From an uncultured Chloroflexota bacterium (GTDB lineage Bacteria > Chloroflexota > Anaerolineae > Anaerolineales > Villigracilaceae), in the NCBI GenBank assembly GCA_900696595.1, contig CAADGT010000177.1, positions 1-34,289 of the forward strand: 34,289 nucleotides of DNA, in the 5' to 3' direction. The position numbers and the translations under genes were made by a program. Positions 1 through 7,450 of the stretch are shown in pieces (the first letter of the stretch is position 1; the number at the start of each line of letters is the position of its first letter). A model generated the notes under the pieces. That model saw only the letters and a program-made list of their open reading frames with translations, was not told the DNA's origin and made no database searches.

Positions 1-40
1 CATATCGTTGCAATGGATAGTATAAAATACCCCTCGCGGG

Positions 41-46
41 TATAAT
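41..46 (+). promoter_or_regulatory. candidate -10 box upstream of the mutase B12 subunit
   Basis: A perfect TATAAT lies 16 nt before the ATG at 63, with a purine-rich GTGAGG (51-56) between them that could act as a ribosome site. No convincing -35 hexamer is seen at normal spacing. The position implies a very short leader of about ten bases. The call rests on the hexamer alone. Confidence 0.4.
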
Positions 47-62
47 CGCCGTGAGGTTTCCA

Positions 63-485
63 ATGACCGATAAAAAAACGAGTCCTGAACAAGCGCAAAG
101 GATCAGAGTCCTTGTCGCCAAGCCCGGTTTGGACGGCCACGACCGCGGCGCGAAGGTGATCGCGCGCGCCCTGCGCGACGCGGGTATGGAAGTGATCTAC
201 ACCGGGTTGAGACAAACGCCGGAGATGATCGCCGAAGCCGCTTTGCAGGAAGATGTGGACGTGGTCGGTTTGTCCGTGCTTTCGGGCGCGCACATGGCGT
301 TGACCCCGCGCGTGATGGAACTGTTGCGTTCCAACGGACAGTCGCACGTCAAACTCTTCATCGGCGGCATCATCCCCGATGAAGACCTGCACCGTCTGGT
401 GGAAATGGGCGTGGCGGGCGTGTACGGTCCCGGCGCCAACACCGAAGACATTATCCGCGATATAAAAAAGGCTGTGGCGGGATAG
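63..485 (+). CDS. methylmalonyl-CoA mutase small subunit, stand-alone B12-binding domain
   Basis: This 140-residue protein is a single cobalamin-binding Rossmann-like domain, the size of the separate C-terminal B12 subunit of two-part methylmalonyl-CoA mutases. It carries the base-off/His-on motif D24-x-H26-x-x-G29 (LDGHDRG), then GLSVLSGAH (the S-x-L element) and the GG turn in FIGGIIP. By family knowledge it binds adenosylcobalamin for the interconversion of methylmalonyl-CoA and succinyl-CoA, paired with a large TIM-barrel subunit that is not in this window and may lie upstream. An in-frame GTG at 51 is possible, but ATG 63 is preferred because GTGAGG sits just before it and the domain begins soon after. 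The MeaB chaperone gene follows, which supports the assignment. Other carbon-skeleton mutases (isobutyryl-CoA, ethylmalonyl-CoA) use very similar domains and cannot be excluded. Confidence 0.85.
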   Translation: MTDKKTSPEQAQRIRVLVAKPGLDGHDRGAKVIARALRDAGMEVIYTGLRQTPEMIAEAALQEDVDVVGLSVLSGAHMALTPRVMELLRSNGQSHVKLFIGGIIPDEDLHRLVEMGVAGVYGPGANTEDIIRDIKKAVAG

Positions 486-498
486 CCTGCACACGTTG

Positions 499-526
499 AC
501 ACAGAGCCTTTGCTCTGTGTTTTTTT
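499..526 (+). terminator. intrinsic terminator after the mutase subunit gene
   Basis: A perfect 9-bp stem (ACACAGAGC with GCTCTGTGT, loop CTTT) is followed directly by a run of T residues through 526. It starts 13 bases after the stop codon. This is the clearest intrinsic terminator in the window and suggests that meaB has its own promoter or depends on read-through. Confidence 0.85.
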
Positions 527-594
527 CCAAGAGATTGTTTCTTAAAAGGCTTTCTCGGACACGGATGACGCGGAAAGAGAATGCACCCCTGAGG

Positions 595-654
595 TCACAG
601 AGTTCACAGAGAATTTTGAATGGATTTTCTCCGCGCTCTTTGTGAACTCTGTGA
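595..654. repeat. inverted repeat of the 'cacagagttcacagag' word type
   Basis: TCACAGAGTTCACA (595-608) is perfectly inverted at 641-654, and four more pairs (one of them G-T) extend the stem inward to 612/637. The arm ends 17 bases before the meaB ATG. It has no T-run, so it is more likely a member of the dispersed palindromic word repeats of this genome than a terminator. Confidence 0.7.
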
Positions 655-671
655 TATTTTCAAGGAAACAA

Positions 672-1676
672 ATGAGCGCAACTCAAGCGATTCTTAACGG
701 CGACCGACTCGCCCTCGCGCGGCTGTTGACGAAAGTGGAAAACAACACCGCCGAGGGTCGGGACGCTTTAATCGAACTCTTTCCGCATACCGGCAGGGCG
801 CATCTGATTGGCGTGACCGGCGCGCCGGGGACGGGCAAGTCTTCGCTGGTCAATCAACTGGCGCTGCATTACCGCAAAACCGGGGATAAACGCATCGCGA
901 TCGTCGCCGTTGACCCTTCAAGCCCGTTCACGGGCGGGGCGGTGCTGGGAGATCGAGTCCGGATGCGCGACCTTTCCGGCGACCCGAATGTTTTCATCCG
1001 TTCGATGGCTTCGCGCGGTTCGCTCGGCGGGCTGGCGCAGGCGACGGCGGATGCGACTCAGGTCTTCGACGCAGCGGGATTCGACATTATCATCGTCGAG
1101 ACTGTCGGCGCGGGGCAAAGCGAAGTGGATATTGCGCGCCTCGCCCATACGACGATTGTGGTAGAAGCCCCGGGGTTGGGGGACGACATCCAAGCCATCA
1201 AAGCCGGCATCCTTGAGATCGCGGACGTTCTCGTCGTCAACAAGGCGGACCGTCCCGGCGCGGAAAATACCGAGAAGGCGTTGAGAACCATGCTTGAACT
1301 GGCTCACCCGACGGAGCGCGTGTTTATTCATCACGGCGCGGCGATGAAAACGGACTCTCCGAAAACAAAGACAGATCATGCCTTGTGGATTCCGCCCATT
1401 CAGCGCGCGGTCTCGACGGAAGGGACGGGCATCCCCGAACTGGCGGATGCGGTGGCGCGGCATGTGGCGCACTTAAGATCCAGCGGAGAATGGGCTTCTC
1501 GTGAGCGCGCCCGGCTCGAGGTCGAATTGGAGGCGTCCATCCGCGAGGGATTGATGAGAAAATTCAGAGAGACGCTGACGGCTCAGGCGTACGATCAGAC
1601 TCTCGAGTCGGTCATCCAAAGAAAACTATCGCCGCGGCAGGCGGCGGCGATGTTGATGAATGGAAGAAAGAAATAA
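672..1676 (+). CDS. meaB: methylmalonyl-CoA mutase-associated GTPase MeaB
   Basis: This 334-residue protein is a full-length MeaB/ArgK-family G3E P-loop GTPase, which gates cofactor loading and protects methylmalonyl-CoA mutase from inactivation. Walker A is GAPGTGKS (K56). The family hallmark DPSSPFTGGAVLGDRVRM follows, then ETVGAGQSEVDIA (switch II) and the guanine-specificity motif NKAD. The C-terminal helical part that mediates dimerisation is present. ATG 672 is chosen over an in-frame GTG at 642 because AAGGA (662-666) sits six bases before it and the upstream codons belong to an inverted repeat. The gene follows the B12-binding subunit, the expected pairing. Confidence 0.95.
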   Translation: MSATQAILNGDRLALARLLTKVENNTAEGRDALIELFPHTGRAHLIGVTGAPGTGKSSLVNQLALHYRKTGDKRIAIVAVDPSSPFTGGAVLGDRVRMRDLSGDPNVFIRSMASRGSLGGLAQATADATQVFDAAGFDIIIVETVGAGQSEVDIARLAHTTIVVEAPGLGDDIQAIKAGILEIADVLVVNKADRPGAENTEKALRTMLELAHPTERVFIHHGAAMKTDSPKTKTDHALWIPPIQRAVSTEGTGIPELADAVARHVAHLRSSGEWASRERARLEVELEASIREGLMRKFRETLTAQAYDQTLESVIQRKLSPRQAAAMLMNGRKK

Positions 1677-1725
1677 GCGTATTGCCTTTCGCGTGGGGCG
1701 CGCGTAAGAAGGAGAAGCAAGGTTC

Positions 1726-2715
1726 ATGCACCATGTTCATCGCGATTTGAAGGTTTACGGCGGCATCAAACTCTTCGGGGGCACCGGCTCGCCCGAACTC
1801 GCGCAGAAGATCGCCGAGTATCTCGACCAGCCGCTCAGCAGCCACGAGGTAATCGAATTTCCCAACGAGAATCTGTTCGTCAAGTTGAACGGCAGCGTGC
1901 GCGGGCAGGATGTGTACCTGATTCAGACCACGTCTTCGCCTGTGCATCGCAACCTGATGGAACTGCTGATCACCATCCAAACCCTGCGGCTGGATTCGGC
2001 GGCGCGCATCACGGCGGTCGTGCCGTATCTGTGTTACGGACGTTCGGATAAAAAAGACCAGCCGCGCGTGCCGATCACCGCCCGCCTTGTGGCGGATATG
2101 ATCGAAGCCGCCGGCGCGGACCGTTACATGACTCTCGACCCGCACGCCGGGCAGATCCAGGGATTCTTCTCCATCCCCGGCGACGTGCTGACCGCTTCGC
2201 ACATGCTCATCCATCACATCAACAAAACCTTGCGAGCCGATATGAAAGACCCGGTGGTCGTTTCGGTTGATCTCGGTTTCGCCAAAAAGGGACGCAACTA
2301 CGCCGCAGACATGGACATGCCCATCGCCTTCATCGAAAAACGCAGGCAGGGCAACGACGCCAAAGCCGAAGCGCTGACCCTGATCGGCGACGTGACGGAC
2401 CGCGATGTGATCATCGTGGACGACGAAGTGGACACCGGCGGCTCCATCGCGCAGGCGGTGGATGTCGTGAAACGCAACGGCGCGCGCGACGTGTACCTTG
2501 CCTTCGTTCACCCGATCCTTTCTGCGAACGGCGCGCAACGACTCGCCTCCCTGCCCATAAAGCGCATCATCACCACAGATTCCGCCCCGCTTTCGCCGGA
2601 GAAGACAAAACTGCTCGAAGATAAATTAACGGTTCTTTCTGTCGCGTCATTGCTCGGAGAGGTCATCAAGCGCGCCCATGAGGGCAGGTCGGTGGGGGAG
2701 ATGTTTAATGAGTGA
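1726..2715 (+). CDS. prs: ribose-phosphate pyrophosphokinase (PRPP synthetase)
   Basis: This 329-residue enzyme makes PRPP from ribose-5-phosphate and ATP for nucleotide, His and Trp synthesis. Visible family elements are the N-terminal KLFGGTGSPELAQKIA, the RGQDVYLIQTTSSPVHRNLMELL block, RVPITARLVADMIEAAGADR, DPHAGQIQGFF, and the ribose-phosphate loop VDDEVDTGGS (231-240). It is a somewhat divergent member: the usual Y-F-x-Y-A-R-Q-D stretch reads YLCYGRSDKKDQ, and the usual S-P-D-x-G-G reads SVDLGFAKKGR. These may be lineage features rather than defects. The nearest candidate ribosome sites for ATG 1726 are AAGGAG at 1709-1714 and AAGG at 1719-1722. It could use ribose-5-phosphate produced by the ribokinase cluster at 14-20 kb. 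Confidence 0.92.
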   Translation: MHHVHRDLKVYGGIKLFGGTGSPELAQKIAEYLDQPLSSHEVIEFPNENLFVKLNGSVRGQDVYLIQTTSSPVHRNLMELLITIQTLRLDSAARITAVVPYLCYGRSDKKDQPRVPITARLVADMIEAAGADRYMTLDPHAGQIQGFFSIPGDVLTASHMLIHHINKTLRADMKDPVVVSVDLGFAKKGRNYAADMDMPIAFIEKRRQGNDAKAEALTLIGDVTDRDVIIVDDEVDTGGSIAQAVDVVKRNGARDVYLAFVHPILSANGAQRLASLPIKRIITTDSAPLSPEKTKLLEDKLTVLSVASLLGEVIKRAHEGRSVGEMFNE

Positions 2716-2779
2716 CGAGTAACAAGATACGAGTTACGAGTTACCCTTAATCTCCAATTACCAATTACCAATCACCCAT
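2716..2779. repeat. tandem word-like repeat between prs and mutM
   Basis: The 64-base spacer is nearly all short degenerate direct repeats, first of the type 'tacgagttacgagttac' and then 'ccaattaccaattaccaatca'. The second word recurs at 15175-15262 and inside the coding region at 10040-10070. It replaces any recognisable Shine-Dalgarno sequence before the mutM start. Confidence 0.7.
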
Positions 2780-3601
2780 ATGCCCGAACTTCCCGAAGTC
2801 GAAACCATTGCCCGATCCATCGCGCCGCACGTCGCCGGGCGGAAGATTGTCTCCGCCGATGTGCGCTGGGCGCGGACGGTGGCGACTCCTTCGCCAAAGA
2901 AATTCAGGGAACGGATCAAAGGTCAACGCATCCTGGGGGTGACGCGCCGCGCGAAATACCTCATCCTCAAGCTCGAAGATTACAATCTCCTGATACATTT
3001 GCGCATGAGCGGCGATGTTGTCGTGAGAAAAGGTAAAATGCAGGCGAAGAAGCACGACCGCCTTATCCTCGCCCTGCGCGGAGAACGCGGAGAGGAGAGC
3101 AGCCTTGCCTTCAACGACACGCGCAAATTTGGGCGCGTCTGGCTGACGGACGACCCCGACAGCATCCTCGGCAAACTGGGACCCGAACCGCTCGGCAAAG
3201 AATTCACGCCGAAATGGTTGTACGAGAATCTTCGCAGGCGAAACCGTCAGTTGAAACCCTTATTGCTCGACCAGAATTTTCTTGCGGGCATCGGCAACAT
3301 CTACGCAGACGAGTCCCTGCACCTGGCGAAACTGCACCCTCTCGGGTTGTCCAATGCCGTAACGCTGAAACAGGCAAAGGCGTTGCATGAGGCGATCCGA
3401 TCCGTCTTGAAGGAAGGCATCCGCCGCAACGGCGCATCCATAGACTGGGTCTATCGCGGAGGCGAATTCCAAAACTACTTCCGCGTGTACGGCCGCGAAG
3501 GAGAACCCTGCTCTGCCTGCGGGACGGAGATCCAAAAATTTACTGTCGGTCAGCGCGGCACGCGCGTCTGCCCGAAGTGCCAGCCGCTCGAAAGGAAATA
3601 A
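2780..3601 (+). CDS. mutM: formamidopyrimidine-DNA glycosylase / AP lyase
   Basis: This 273-residue bifunctional base-excision enzyme removes oxidised purines such as 8-oxoguanine and cleaves the abasic site. It begins with the catalytic MPELPEVET (Schiff-base Pro2, Glu3), has the conserved lysine K59 in RRAKYL, the HLRMSGD strand, the NDTRKFG segment, the H2TH-region core LLLDQNFLAGIGNIYADE, and a C-terminal zinc finger with C-x2-C and C-x2-C pairs (CSACG, CPKCQ). Length is normal. No Shine-Dalgarno precedes ATG 2780; the spacer is word-repeat sequence. The next gene starts one base after the stop. Confidence 0.96.
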   Translation: MPELPEVETIARSIAPHVAGRKIVSADVRWARTVATPSPKKFRERIKGQRILGVTRRAKYLILKLEDYNLLIHLRMSGDVVVRKGKMQAKKHDRLILALRGERGEESSLAFNDTRKFGRVWLTDDPDSILGKLGPEPLGKEFTPKWLYENLRRRNRQLKPLLLDQNFLAGIGNIYADESLHLAKLHPLGLSNAVTLKQAKALHEAIRSVLKEGIRRNGASIDWVYRGGEFQNYFRVYGREGEPCSACGTEIQKFTVGQRGTRVCPKCQPLERK

Positions 3602-3602
3602 C

Positions 3603-4385
3603 ATGCAGATCAATTTTGCCACCGTCACCATTCCGACCCTTATGCTCTGGGGCTTGGGATTTCTCGTGTTTCTCATCGGCGGATTGCTCGGTTATTTCAA
3701 CATGGCAATTGACGCGCGCAAAAAAGCGGATTCGGCGGACTTGAAAGTTGAGAACGCGCGGGAGGAAGCCCGGCGAAAATTTGCGGAGGCTGAAAAAATC
3801 TTGAAGGAAGCGCAGGCGCTGAAAGACCAGGCTCCGCAGGCGGCGGGCGAACCGGCTTTATTGAAGTTGACCAACGACGAAAACTTCCGCGCGCAGATCG
3901 AGATGGACGGCAAACCCCTCGTCGCCCCGTTGACGCCCGAACGAAGAAAACGCCTGCTCGAACTCATCAATCAATTCCGCCCATGGATCGAAGGCGGGGA
4001 TGTTTCGTCCCAGACGTTTTCCTCCGCCTTTGCCGCGCCTCAGACTCCGCCGGAGGCTGTCTCCGTTCCCGAACTTGATTCAACGCTCAAGCCGGTCCCC
4101 GTCAATTTGATCTCCCCCGCGCAAAAGCCCAAGACCGATCCTGAAACCGAATTCAAACTGCTGAGCATGGTCAAGCAGATAGACGTCGTCCTGCAAAAAC
4201 GCATCGCCGGGACCGCGCTCGAACCGCTCGGCATCCGCTTGCAAGACACCATACACGGCGGGATCGAAGTCATGATCGGCTCGAAAAAATTCGAAACCAT
4301 AGACGACGTGCCGGACGCGAACATAAAGAGCGCCATCCGCGCCGCCATTGCGGAATGGGAACAGAAGTACGTGCCGGGGGCGTGA
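3603..4385 (+). CDS. membrane-anchored coiled-coil protein of unknown function
   Basis: I do not recognise this 260-residue protein as a named family. It has one clear N-terminal membrane helix (about residues 9-31), then a charged, alanine-rich predicted coiled coil (about 36-75), a proline-rich linker (about 140-165) and a C-terminal globular part. The C-terminal part includes a short stretch (LGIRLQDTIHGGIEVMIGSKKFETIDDVPD) that resembles a compact folded domain. The likely topology is a short outside N-terminus with the bulk in the cytoplasm. The start lies one base after the mutM stop, and AAAGGAAA at the mutM end serves as a ribosome site, so the two are probably co-transcribed. That pairing does not by itself indicate a repair role. 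Confidence 0.85.
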   Translation: MQINFATVTIPTLMLWGLGFLVFLIGGLLGYFNMAIDARKKADSADLKVENAREEARRKFAEAEKILKEAQALKDQAPQAAGEPALLKLTNDENFRAQIEMDGKPLVAPLTPERRKRLLELINQFRPWIEGGDVSSQTFSSAFAAPQTPPEAVSVPELDSTLKPVPVNLISPAQKPKTDPETEFKLLSMVKQIDVVLQKRIAGTALEPLGIRLQDTIHGGIEVMIGSKKFETIDDVPDANIKSAIRAAIAEWEQKYVPGA

Positions 4386-4503
4386 CGCGTAAGCCCGCGC
4401 GAGCATAAACGCCCGCGCTATTTTTACAAAATTTTGCGGGGGCGGGTAAGGATTGCCGGGTTTAATTATTAACTCATCTTACACACTTTTGCCATCCTCA
4501 CGA

Positions 4504-4571
4504 ACCGTCCACGAATAAAGTCGCGAATGCTGGCGCGCCTATTCGTTTATTCGTGAACATTCGTGGACGGT
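4504..4571. repeat. inverted repeat of the 'ccgtccacgaat' word type
   Basis: ACCGTCCACGAAT (4504-4516) is perfectly inverted at 4559-4571. A second partial copy of the word (TTTATTCGTGAACATTCG) lies just inside the right arm. It has no T-run and lies far from any start codon. It fits the dispersed palindromic word repeats of this window. Confidence 0.75.
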
Positions 4572-4615
4572 CGCCGACTCATCGGCAGGCGCATTTCCTA
4601 ACCAAATGCCGCCTT

Positions 4616-4646
4616 GCGTAAGGCGAATTATTAACTCGCCTTACGC
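4616..4646. repeat. short perfect hairpin repeat
   Basis: GCGTAAGGCGA (4616-4626) is perfectly inverted at 4636-4646, giving an 11-bp stem with a 9-base AT-rich loop. Related 'ctcaccttacgc' words flank the repeat block at 30.9-31.02 kb. There is no downstream T-run. Confidence 0.7.
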
Positions 4647-4678
4647 GGCAGGAGACGAAATTTCAAATTTCTCAAAGA

Positions 4679-4798
4679 ATGGAAAGCAATGCCGAAGAAA
4701 TTTTAACCGCCTATGACTTCTTATCGGTGGGGCGCGTTCCTGAACCGCCCGGGGATATTCTTGGCGTTTTTGAAACCGTTTTATTCCCCGACCCCTGA
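4679..4798 (+). CDS. doubtful 39-residue small ORF
   Basis: This open frame from ATG to TGA encodes 39 residues (beginning MESNAEEILTAYDFLS and ending in VLFPDP). It is acidic with no membrane helix or known motif. Its composition looks more protein-like than the surrounding repeats, and it may be a real small protein or the decayed start of a lost gene. AGGAG at about 4651-4655 is too far from the ATG for a normal ribosome site. There is no family support. Confidence 0.2.
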   Translation: MESNAEEILTAYDFLSVGRVPEPPGDILGVFETVLFPDP

Positions 4799-4851
4799 TA
4801 TGACAGCGCAAGGTTGATCCTTCGCCGGGGGCGGCGGCTTTGAGCCTGACT

Positions 4852-4971
4852 TTATCGGGGATTATTTTTGGATGCGGACAAGCGCGGAAAACGCGGATTT
4901 CCTATTCTTTTATCAGCGTAAATCCGCGTTCATCTGCGTCCGACAAAAGGACTTTGACTGATTACCGATAA
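4852..4971. mobile_element. MITE-like palindromic element, copy 1 (120 bp)
   Basis: The element is bounded by TTATCGG (4852-4858) and its complement CCGATAA (4965-4971). Its 72-base core, from GATGCGGACAAGCGCGG to TCATCTGCGTCCG, matches the reverse complement of the element at 9143-9261 at all but about seven positions, and homology continues to both ends. The core is itself an imperfect palindrome of 'cgcggattt/aaatccgcg' words. No coding capacity is visible. Convincing target duplications were not seen for this copy. Confidence 0.7.
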
Positions 4972-5034
4972 TCAGTAGTTCACGAAACGGCTTGAACATG
5001 GTTTACTTGGCTCTTACCAAGGAGACCAGCCGCC

Positions 5035-5313
5035 ATGTCCAAGCTTGCCCATAAAAATAACCGAATCTTGCGATCTCAGCAAGCGTTGAACGCCTTCGTT
5101 ACAATCATGCGTCCCTATTTACCGCTTGACTTGCGAAACACGCGCATTACAGCGGAAGACATCATTGCCGTATTGGGATATGCCAGCATTCATCGTGTCA
5201 GCATGGATGCGGCGTCGCATGAATTGAAAGAGGCGCCGTCTGCAAACCGTTTGCGCGAAGTGTTGGCGCAAGCCCTGCCTGAGCGAAAAATATTGCAGCG
5301 CGGTGTCTCTTAA
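5035..5313 (+). pseudogene. possible N-terminal remnant of a transposase
   Basis: This is a 92-residue open frame with AAGGAG about 11 bases before ATG 5035. The segment from LGYASIHRVSMDAASHELKE to SANRLREVL resembles the N-terminal helical region of some DDE transposases, in which a 'distribution-of-A-S-x-L ... P-S-x-x-x-(V/L)-R' pattern precedes the catalytic core. No catalytic DDE region follows; the frame stops and a repeat begins. It is therefore either a truncated insertion-sequence remnant or a small unrelated protein. It lies 63 bases after the MITE-like element, which fits a mobile region. The family call is from memory of patterns and is weak. Confidence 0.4.
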
Positions 5314-5324
5314 GTTCTTTTTGT

Positions 5325-5408
5325 ACGCGGATTACACGGAGTTCGCGGCATTTTATGAAACAATCCGGTTAGTCCGTGAAATCCGTCAACTCCGTGTACT
5401 TAAAAAGG
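5325..5408. repeat. inverted repeat of the 'ctccgtgta' word type
   Basis: ACACGGAGTT (5334-5343) is perfectly inverted at 5388-5397, with flanking 'cttttt...gtac' and 'gtacttaaaaag' sequence that extends the symmetry. It fills the spacer between the transposase-like remnant and the convergent SDR gene and may also act in transcription termination from both sides. Confidence 0.6.
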
Positions 5409-5411
5409 GCT

Positions 5412-6365
5412 TTAATTCGATCTTTGAGTTGAAATTCGTTCGCTGATCGCGCTCCACAGGCGTTCATACCAGCGTTTGCGTTTAAGATAATCGAGCCGGT
5501 AGGAGAAGCGCGCGGGCATCAAGCCGAAGTAACGCGGCATGGAGTCGACAGAGGTTGTGCGGTTGACGGCGAAGTAATCGAGAAAGAGGGAGGAAATGGG
5601 AAAGCCAGGCAGCACGCCTTCAAGAAAGACGGTGACGGCCCGCAGGGTAATTGGCGAGATGGGCGCAAGGAAGCGCCGTCGGCGGGTTGTTTCCATGACG
5701 ATTTCCACGATTTGCCGGAGGGTGAAAAATTCGTTGCCGCCGACCTCGTATACCTGGTTGAGCGTGTCTTTGTTTTCCAGCGCCCAGATCATGCAGGTGA
5801 CGAGGTCTTCCACCCAGACTGGCTGGACGACGGCCCGGCCTCCGTTGGGGATGGGAAAAAAGCCGGGCGAGTTGCGAATCAACTGCGCGAGAACGTTGGT
5901 GAAATGATCTTCAGGCCCGTACACCAGCGATGCGCGGATGATGGTGTATGGGGTTCTGCCCGCGCGGATGCTTTCCTCTGCGATGCCTTTGGTTTTGAAG
6001 ACCGGGTAGCTTGAGGCGCGGGCCGCGCCAAGGTGGCTGAGGTAGATGAACCGGTCAATGCCCGCGCCGGCGGCCGCCTCGACCAGGTTTTGCGTCCCCT
6101 GAATGTCGGCGGTCAGCAGGCTTCCGCGCGAGCCTTGATTTTCGGCGCTGGCGAGATGAAAAACTGTTTCCACATCGCGCATGGCGGCGCGCAGGCCGCG
6201 CGTATCGGCGAGCGAGACCACCGCCACCTCCACCGGCACGCCTTTGGGCAGGCGCGGGGTTTTCGCGGAGGGGCGGATCAGCGCGCGCAACGGATACCCG
6301 ATGGAGGATAATTGCCGCACAAGCGCGCGCCCGATGAATCCGGTTGCGCCGGTAATAAGAATCAT
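5412..6365 (-). CDS. NAD(P)-binding atypical SDR (NDUFA9/NmrA-like)
   Basis: This 317-residue protein starts MILITGATGFIG, the dinucleotide-binding G6-x-x-G9-x-x-G12 of atypical (extended) short-chain dehydrogenases. It has VFHLAS after the fourth strand, a Y-x-x-x-K (YPVFK) at the usual catalytic place, RASLVYGPEDHF and the substrate-side VQPVWVEDLV, all typical of the complex I NDUFA9-like subgroup. The substrate cannot be deduced; related proteins act on quinones, sugars or carotenoid-type lipids. ATG 6365 is preferred over upstream in-frame starts because the Rossmann fold begins there and a TATAAT sits seven bases before it. The radical SAM gene upstream ends nine bases away, so the two could also be co-transcribed. 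Confidence 0.88.
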   Translation of the reverse strand: MILITGATGFIGRALVRQLSSIGYPLRALIRPSAKTPRLPKGVPVEVAVVSLADTRGLRAAMRDVETVFHLASAENQGSRGSLLTADIQGTQNLVEAAAGAGIDRFIYLSHLGAARASSYPVFKTKGIAEESIRAGRTPYTIIRASLVYGPEDHFTNVLAQLIRNSPGFFPIPNGGRAVVQPVWVEDLVTCMIWALENKDTLNQVYEVGGNEFFTLRQIVEIVMETTRRRRFLAPISPITLRAVTVFLEGVLPGFPISSLFLDYFAVNRTTSVDSMPRYFGLMPARFSYRLDYLKRKRWYERLWSAISERISTQRSN

Positions 6366-6372
6366 GCGAAGA

Positions 6373-6378
6373 ATTATA
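6373..6378 (-). promoter_or_regulatory. -10 box of the SDR gene, leaderless arrangement
   Basis: TATAAT on the minus strand lies seven bases before the SDR ATG, so transcription would begin at or within a base or two of the start codon. The hexamer contains the TAA stop codon of the upstream radical SAM gene. No clear -35 hexamer is visible. Confidence 0.55.
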
Positions 6379-7432
6379 CCCACACGCCGGGGATGGGTTC
6401 GCCGCACTTCGGGCATTTCCCGTCGGCGGTTATTTTCTTCTCCATGATGATGTACCCCCGCCTCTTGACCAGCCGGTGACTGCACTTCGGGCAAAGGGTA
6501 TCTTCATACTCCCCGACCGTCCCCGGCAAATTGCCCGCGTAGACGAATTTCAGCCCCGCCTCGCGCCCAATCTCCGCCGCGCGGATCAACGTCTTCGCGT
6601 CGGTGTTGTCCGGTTCGGTCATTTTGTAGTCCTTGTGAAACGCGGTCACATGCCAGGGAATATCCGTCGAGACTCCGGCAAGGAAGCGCGCCGCCTCCCA
6701 AAGTTCCTCATTCGAATCGTTGAAGCCGGGGATGACCAGCGTGACCACTTCCACCCACAAGCCGCGCTCCCTCGCGCGTTTGATTCCGTCCAGCGTGTTT
6801 TGCAGTGTCCCGCCGAGTTTGCGATAGTTCCGGTCGTTCATGCACTTGAGGTCAACTTTATAGGCGGAGAGATACGGCGCGAGATAATCCATCGCTTCGG
6901 GCGTGTTGTTGCCGTTCGAGACGCAGGCGCACAGCAGTCCGTTCGCTTTGGCGATCTTGAAAATCTCCACCGCCCACTCGCTGGTGATCAGCGGCTCGTT
7001 GTAAGAGGAGACCACTGCCGAAGCCCCGACTTTGCGGGCATAATCCACCACCGCTTGCGGGGTTATTTCGCGAATGAACTGCGCCGAAACATCCGACGCC
7101 GGGTCGCGCATGGCTTGGGAGGTCAGCCAGTTCTGGCAGTACGGGCAGTGATAGTCGCATCCCAGCATCCCAAAAGTCAACGCGCTCGCGCCGGGCAGGA
7201 CGTGCGAAAAAGGCTTCTTTTCGATGGGGTCGTTTTGCAACGCCGCCACATATCCGTGCGGGACCATCAACCTCCCGCCTTTGTTGAAGCGCACCTGGCA
7301 GATGCCGCGCCTCCCCTCGCGGATGAGACAGCGATGCCCGCAGGCGAAACAACGCACAGCGCCATCGGCGAGTTTTTCGTACAACTCGCCTTCAACCGTC
7401 AAAGCATCGAGCCGATTCGCCAGTCTGCTCAT
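6374..7432 (-). CDS. amrS: AmmeMemoRadiSam-system radical SAM enzyme
   Basis: This 352-residue radical SAM protein has the [4Fe-4S] motif C92-x3-C96-x2-C99 (CDYHCPYC). An N-terminal C-x2-C-x3-C cluster (CFACGHRC) followed by GICQVR, and a C-terminal double C-x2-C zinc-ribbon pattern (CPKCSHR, CPKCGEPIPGVW) are the hallmarks of the family linked to MEMO and AMMECR1 proteins. VVSSYNEPLITSEWAVEIF and YAGNLPG also match that family. The system's substrate is not established by this sequence, and the MEMO and AMMECR1 partners are not in this window. Start ATG 7432 fits the family start (ELYEKLADGAVRC). The gene is divergent from mobA across 18 bases. Confidence 0.88.
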   Translation of the reverse strand: MSRLANRLDALTVEGELYEKLADGAVRCFACGHRCLIREGRRGICQVRFNKGGRLMVPHGYVAALQNDPIEKKPFSHVLPGASALTFGMLGCDYHCPYCQNWLTSQAMRDPASDVSAQFIREITPQAVVDYARKVGASAVVSSYNEPLITSEWAVEIFKIAKANGLLCACVSNGNNTPEAMDYLAPYLSAYKVDLKCMNDRNYRKLGGTLQNTLDGIKRARERGLWVEVVTLVIPGFNDSNEELWEAARFLAGVSTDIPWHVTAFHKDYKMTEPDNTDAKTLIRAAEIGREAGLKFVYAGNLPGTVGEYEDTLCPKCSHRLVKRRGYIIMEKKITADGKCPKCGEPIPGVWV

Positions 7433-7450
7433 ATCATCTATAATATACCC
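7433..7450. promoter_or_regulatory. 18-bp bidirectional promoter with overlapping -10 boxes
   Basis: Only 18 bases separate the start codons of the divergent radical SAM gene and mobA. On the plus strand TATAAT (7439-7444) is six bases before the mobA ATG. On the minus strand TATTAT (complement of 7440-7445) is seven bases before the radical SAM ATG. The two hexamers overlap by five bases, so polymerase binding in one direction should exclude the other. Both mRNAs would be leaderless; -35 elements, if any, would lie inside the opposite gene. Confidence 0.6.

Larger units (their letters stand above)
4386..5034. other. gene-poor, repeat-rich spacer
   Basis: This 649-base stretch holds no convincing conserved gene. 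It contains the inverted repeats at 4504-4571 and 4616-4646, one doubtful small ORF (4679-4798), and a MITE-like element (4852-4971). The remaining sequence shows no RNA gene that I could recognise. Confidence 0.7.

Noticed and set aside
499-654. Treating the 595-654 inverted repeat as a terminator for the mutase subunit
   Set aside because: The hairpin at 499-526 with its T-run is a better terminator; the second repeat has no T-run.
1612-2538. Long open frame on the minus strand opposite prs (308 codons)
   Set aside because: It lies opposite a well-supported gene, has a His/Asp/Arg-rich composition typical of antisense reading of GC-rich codons, and shows no family motif.
6476-7450. 325-codon 5' extension of mobA
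   Set aside because: It runs antisense through the radical SAM gene; MobA motifs begin at the ATG at 7451.
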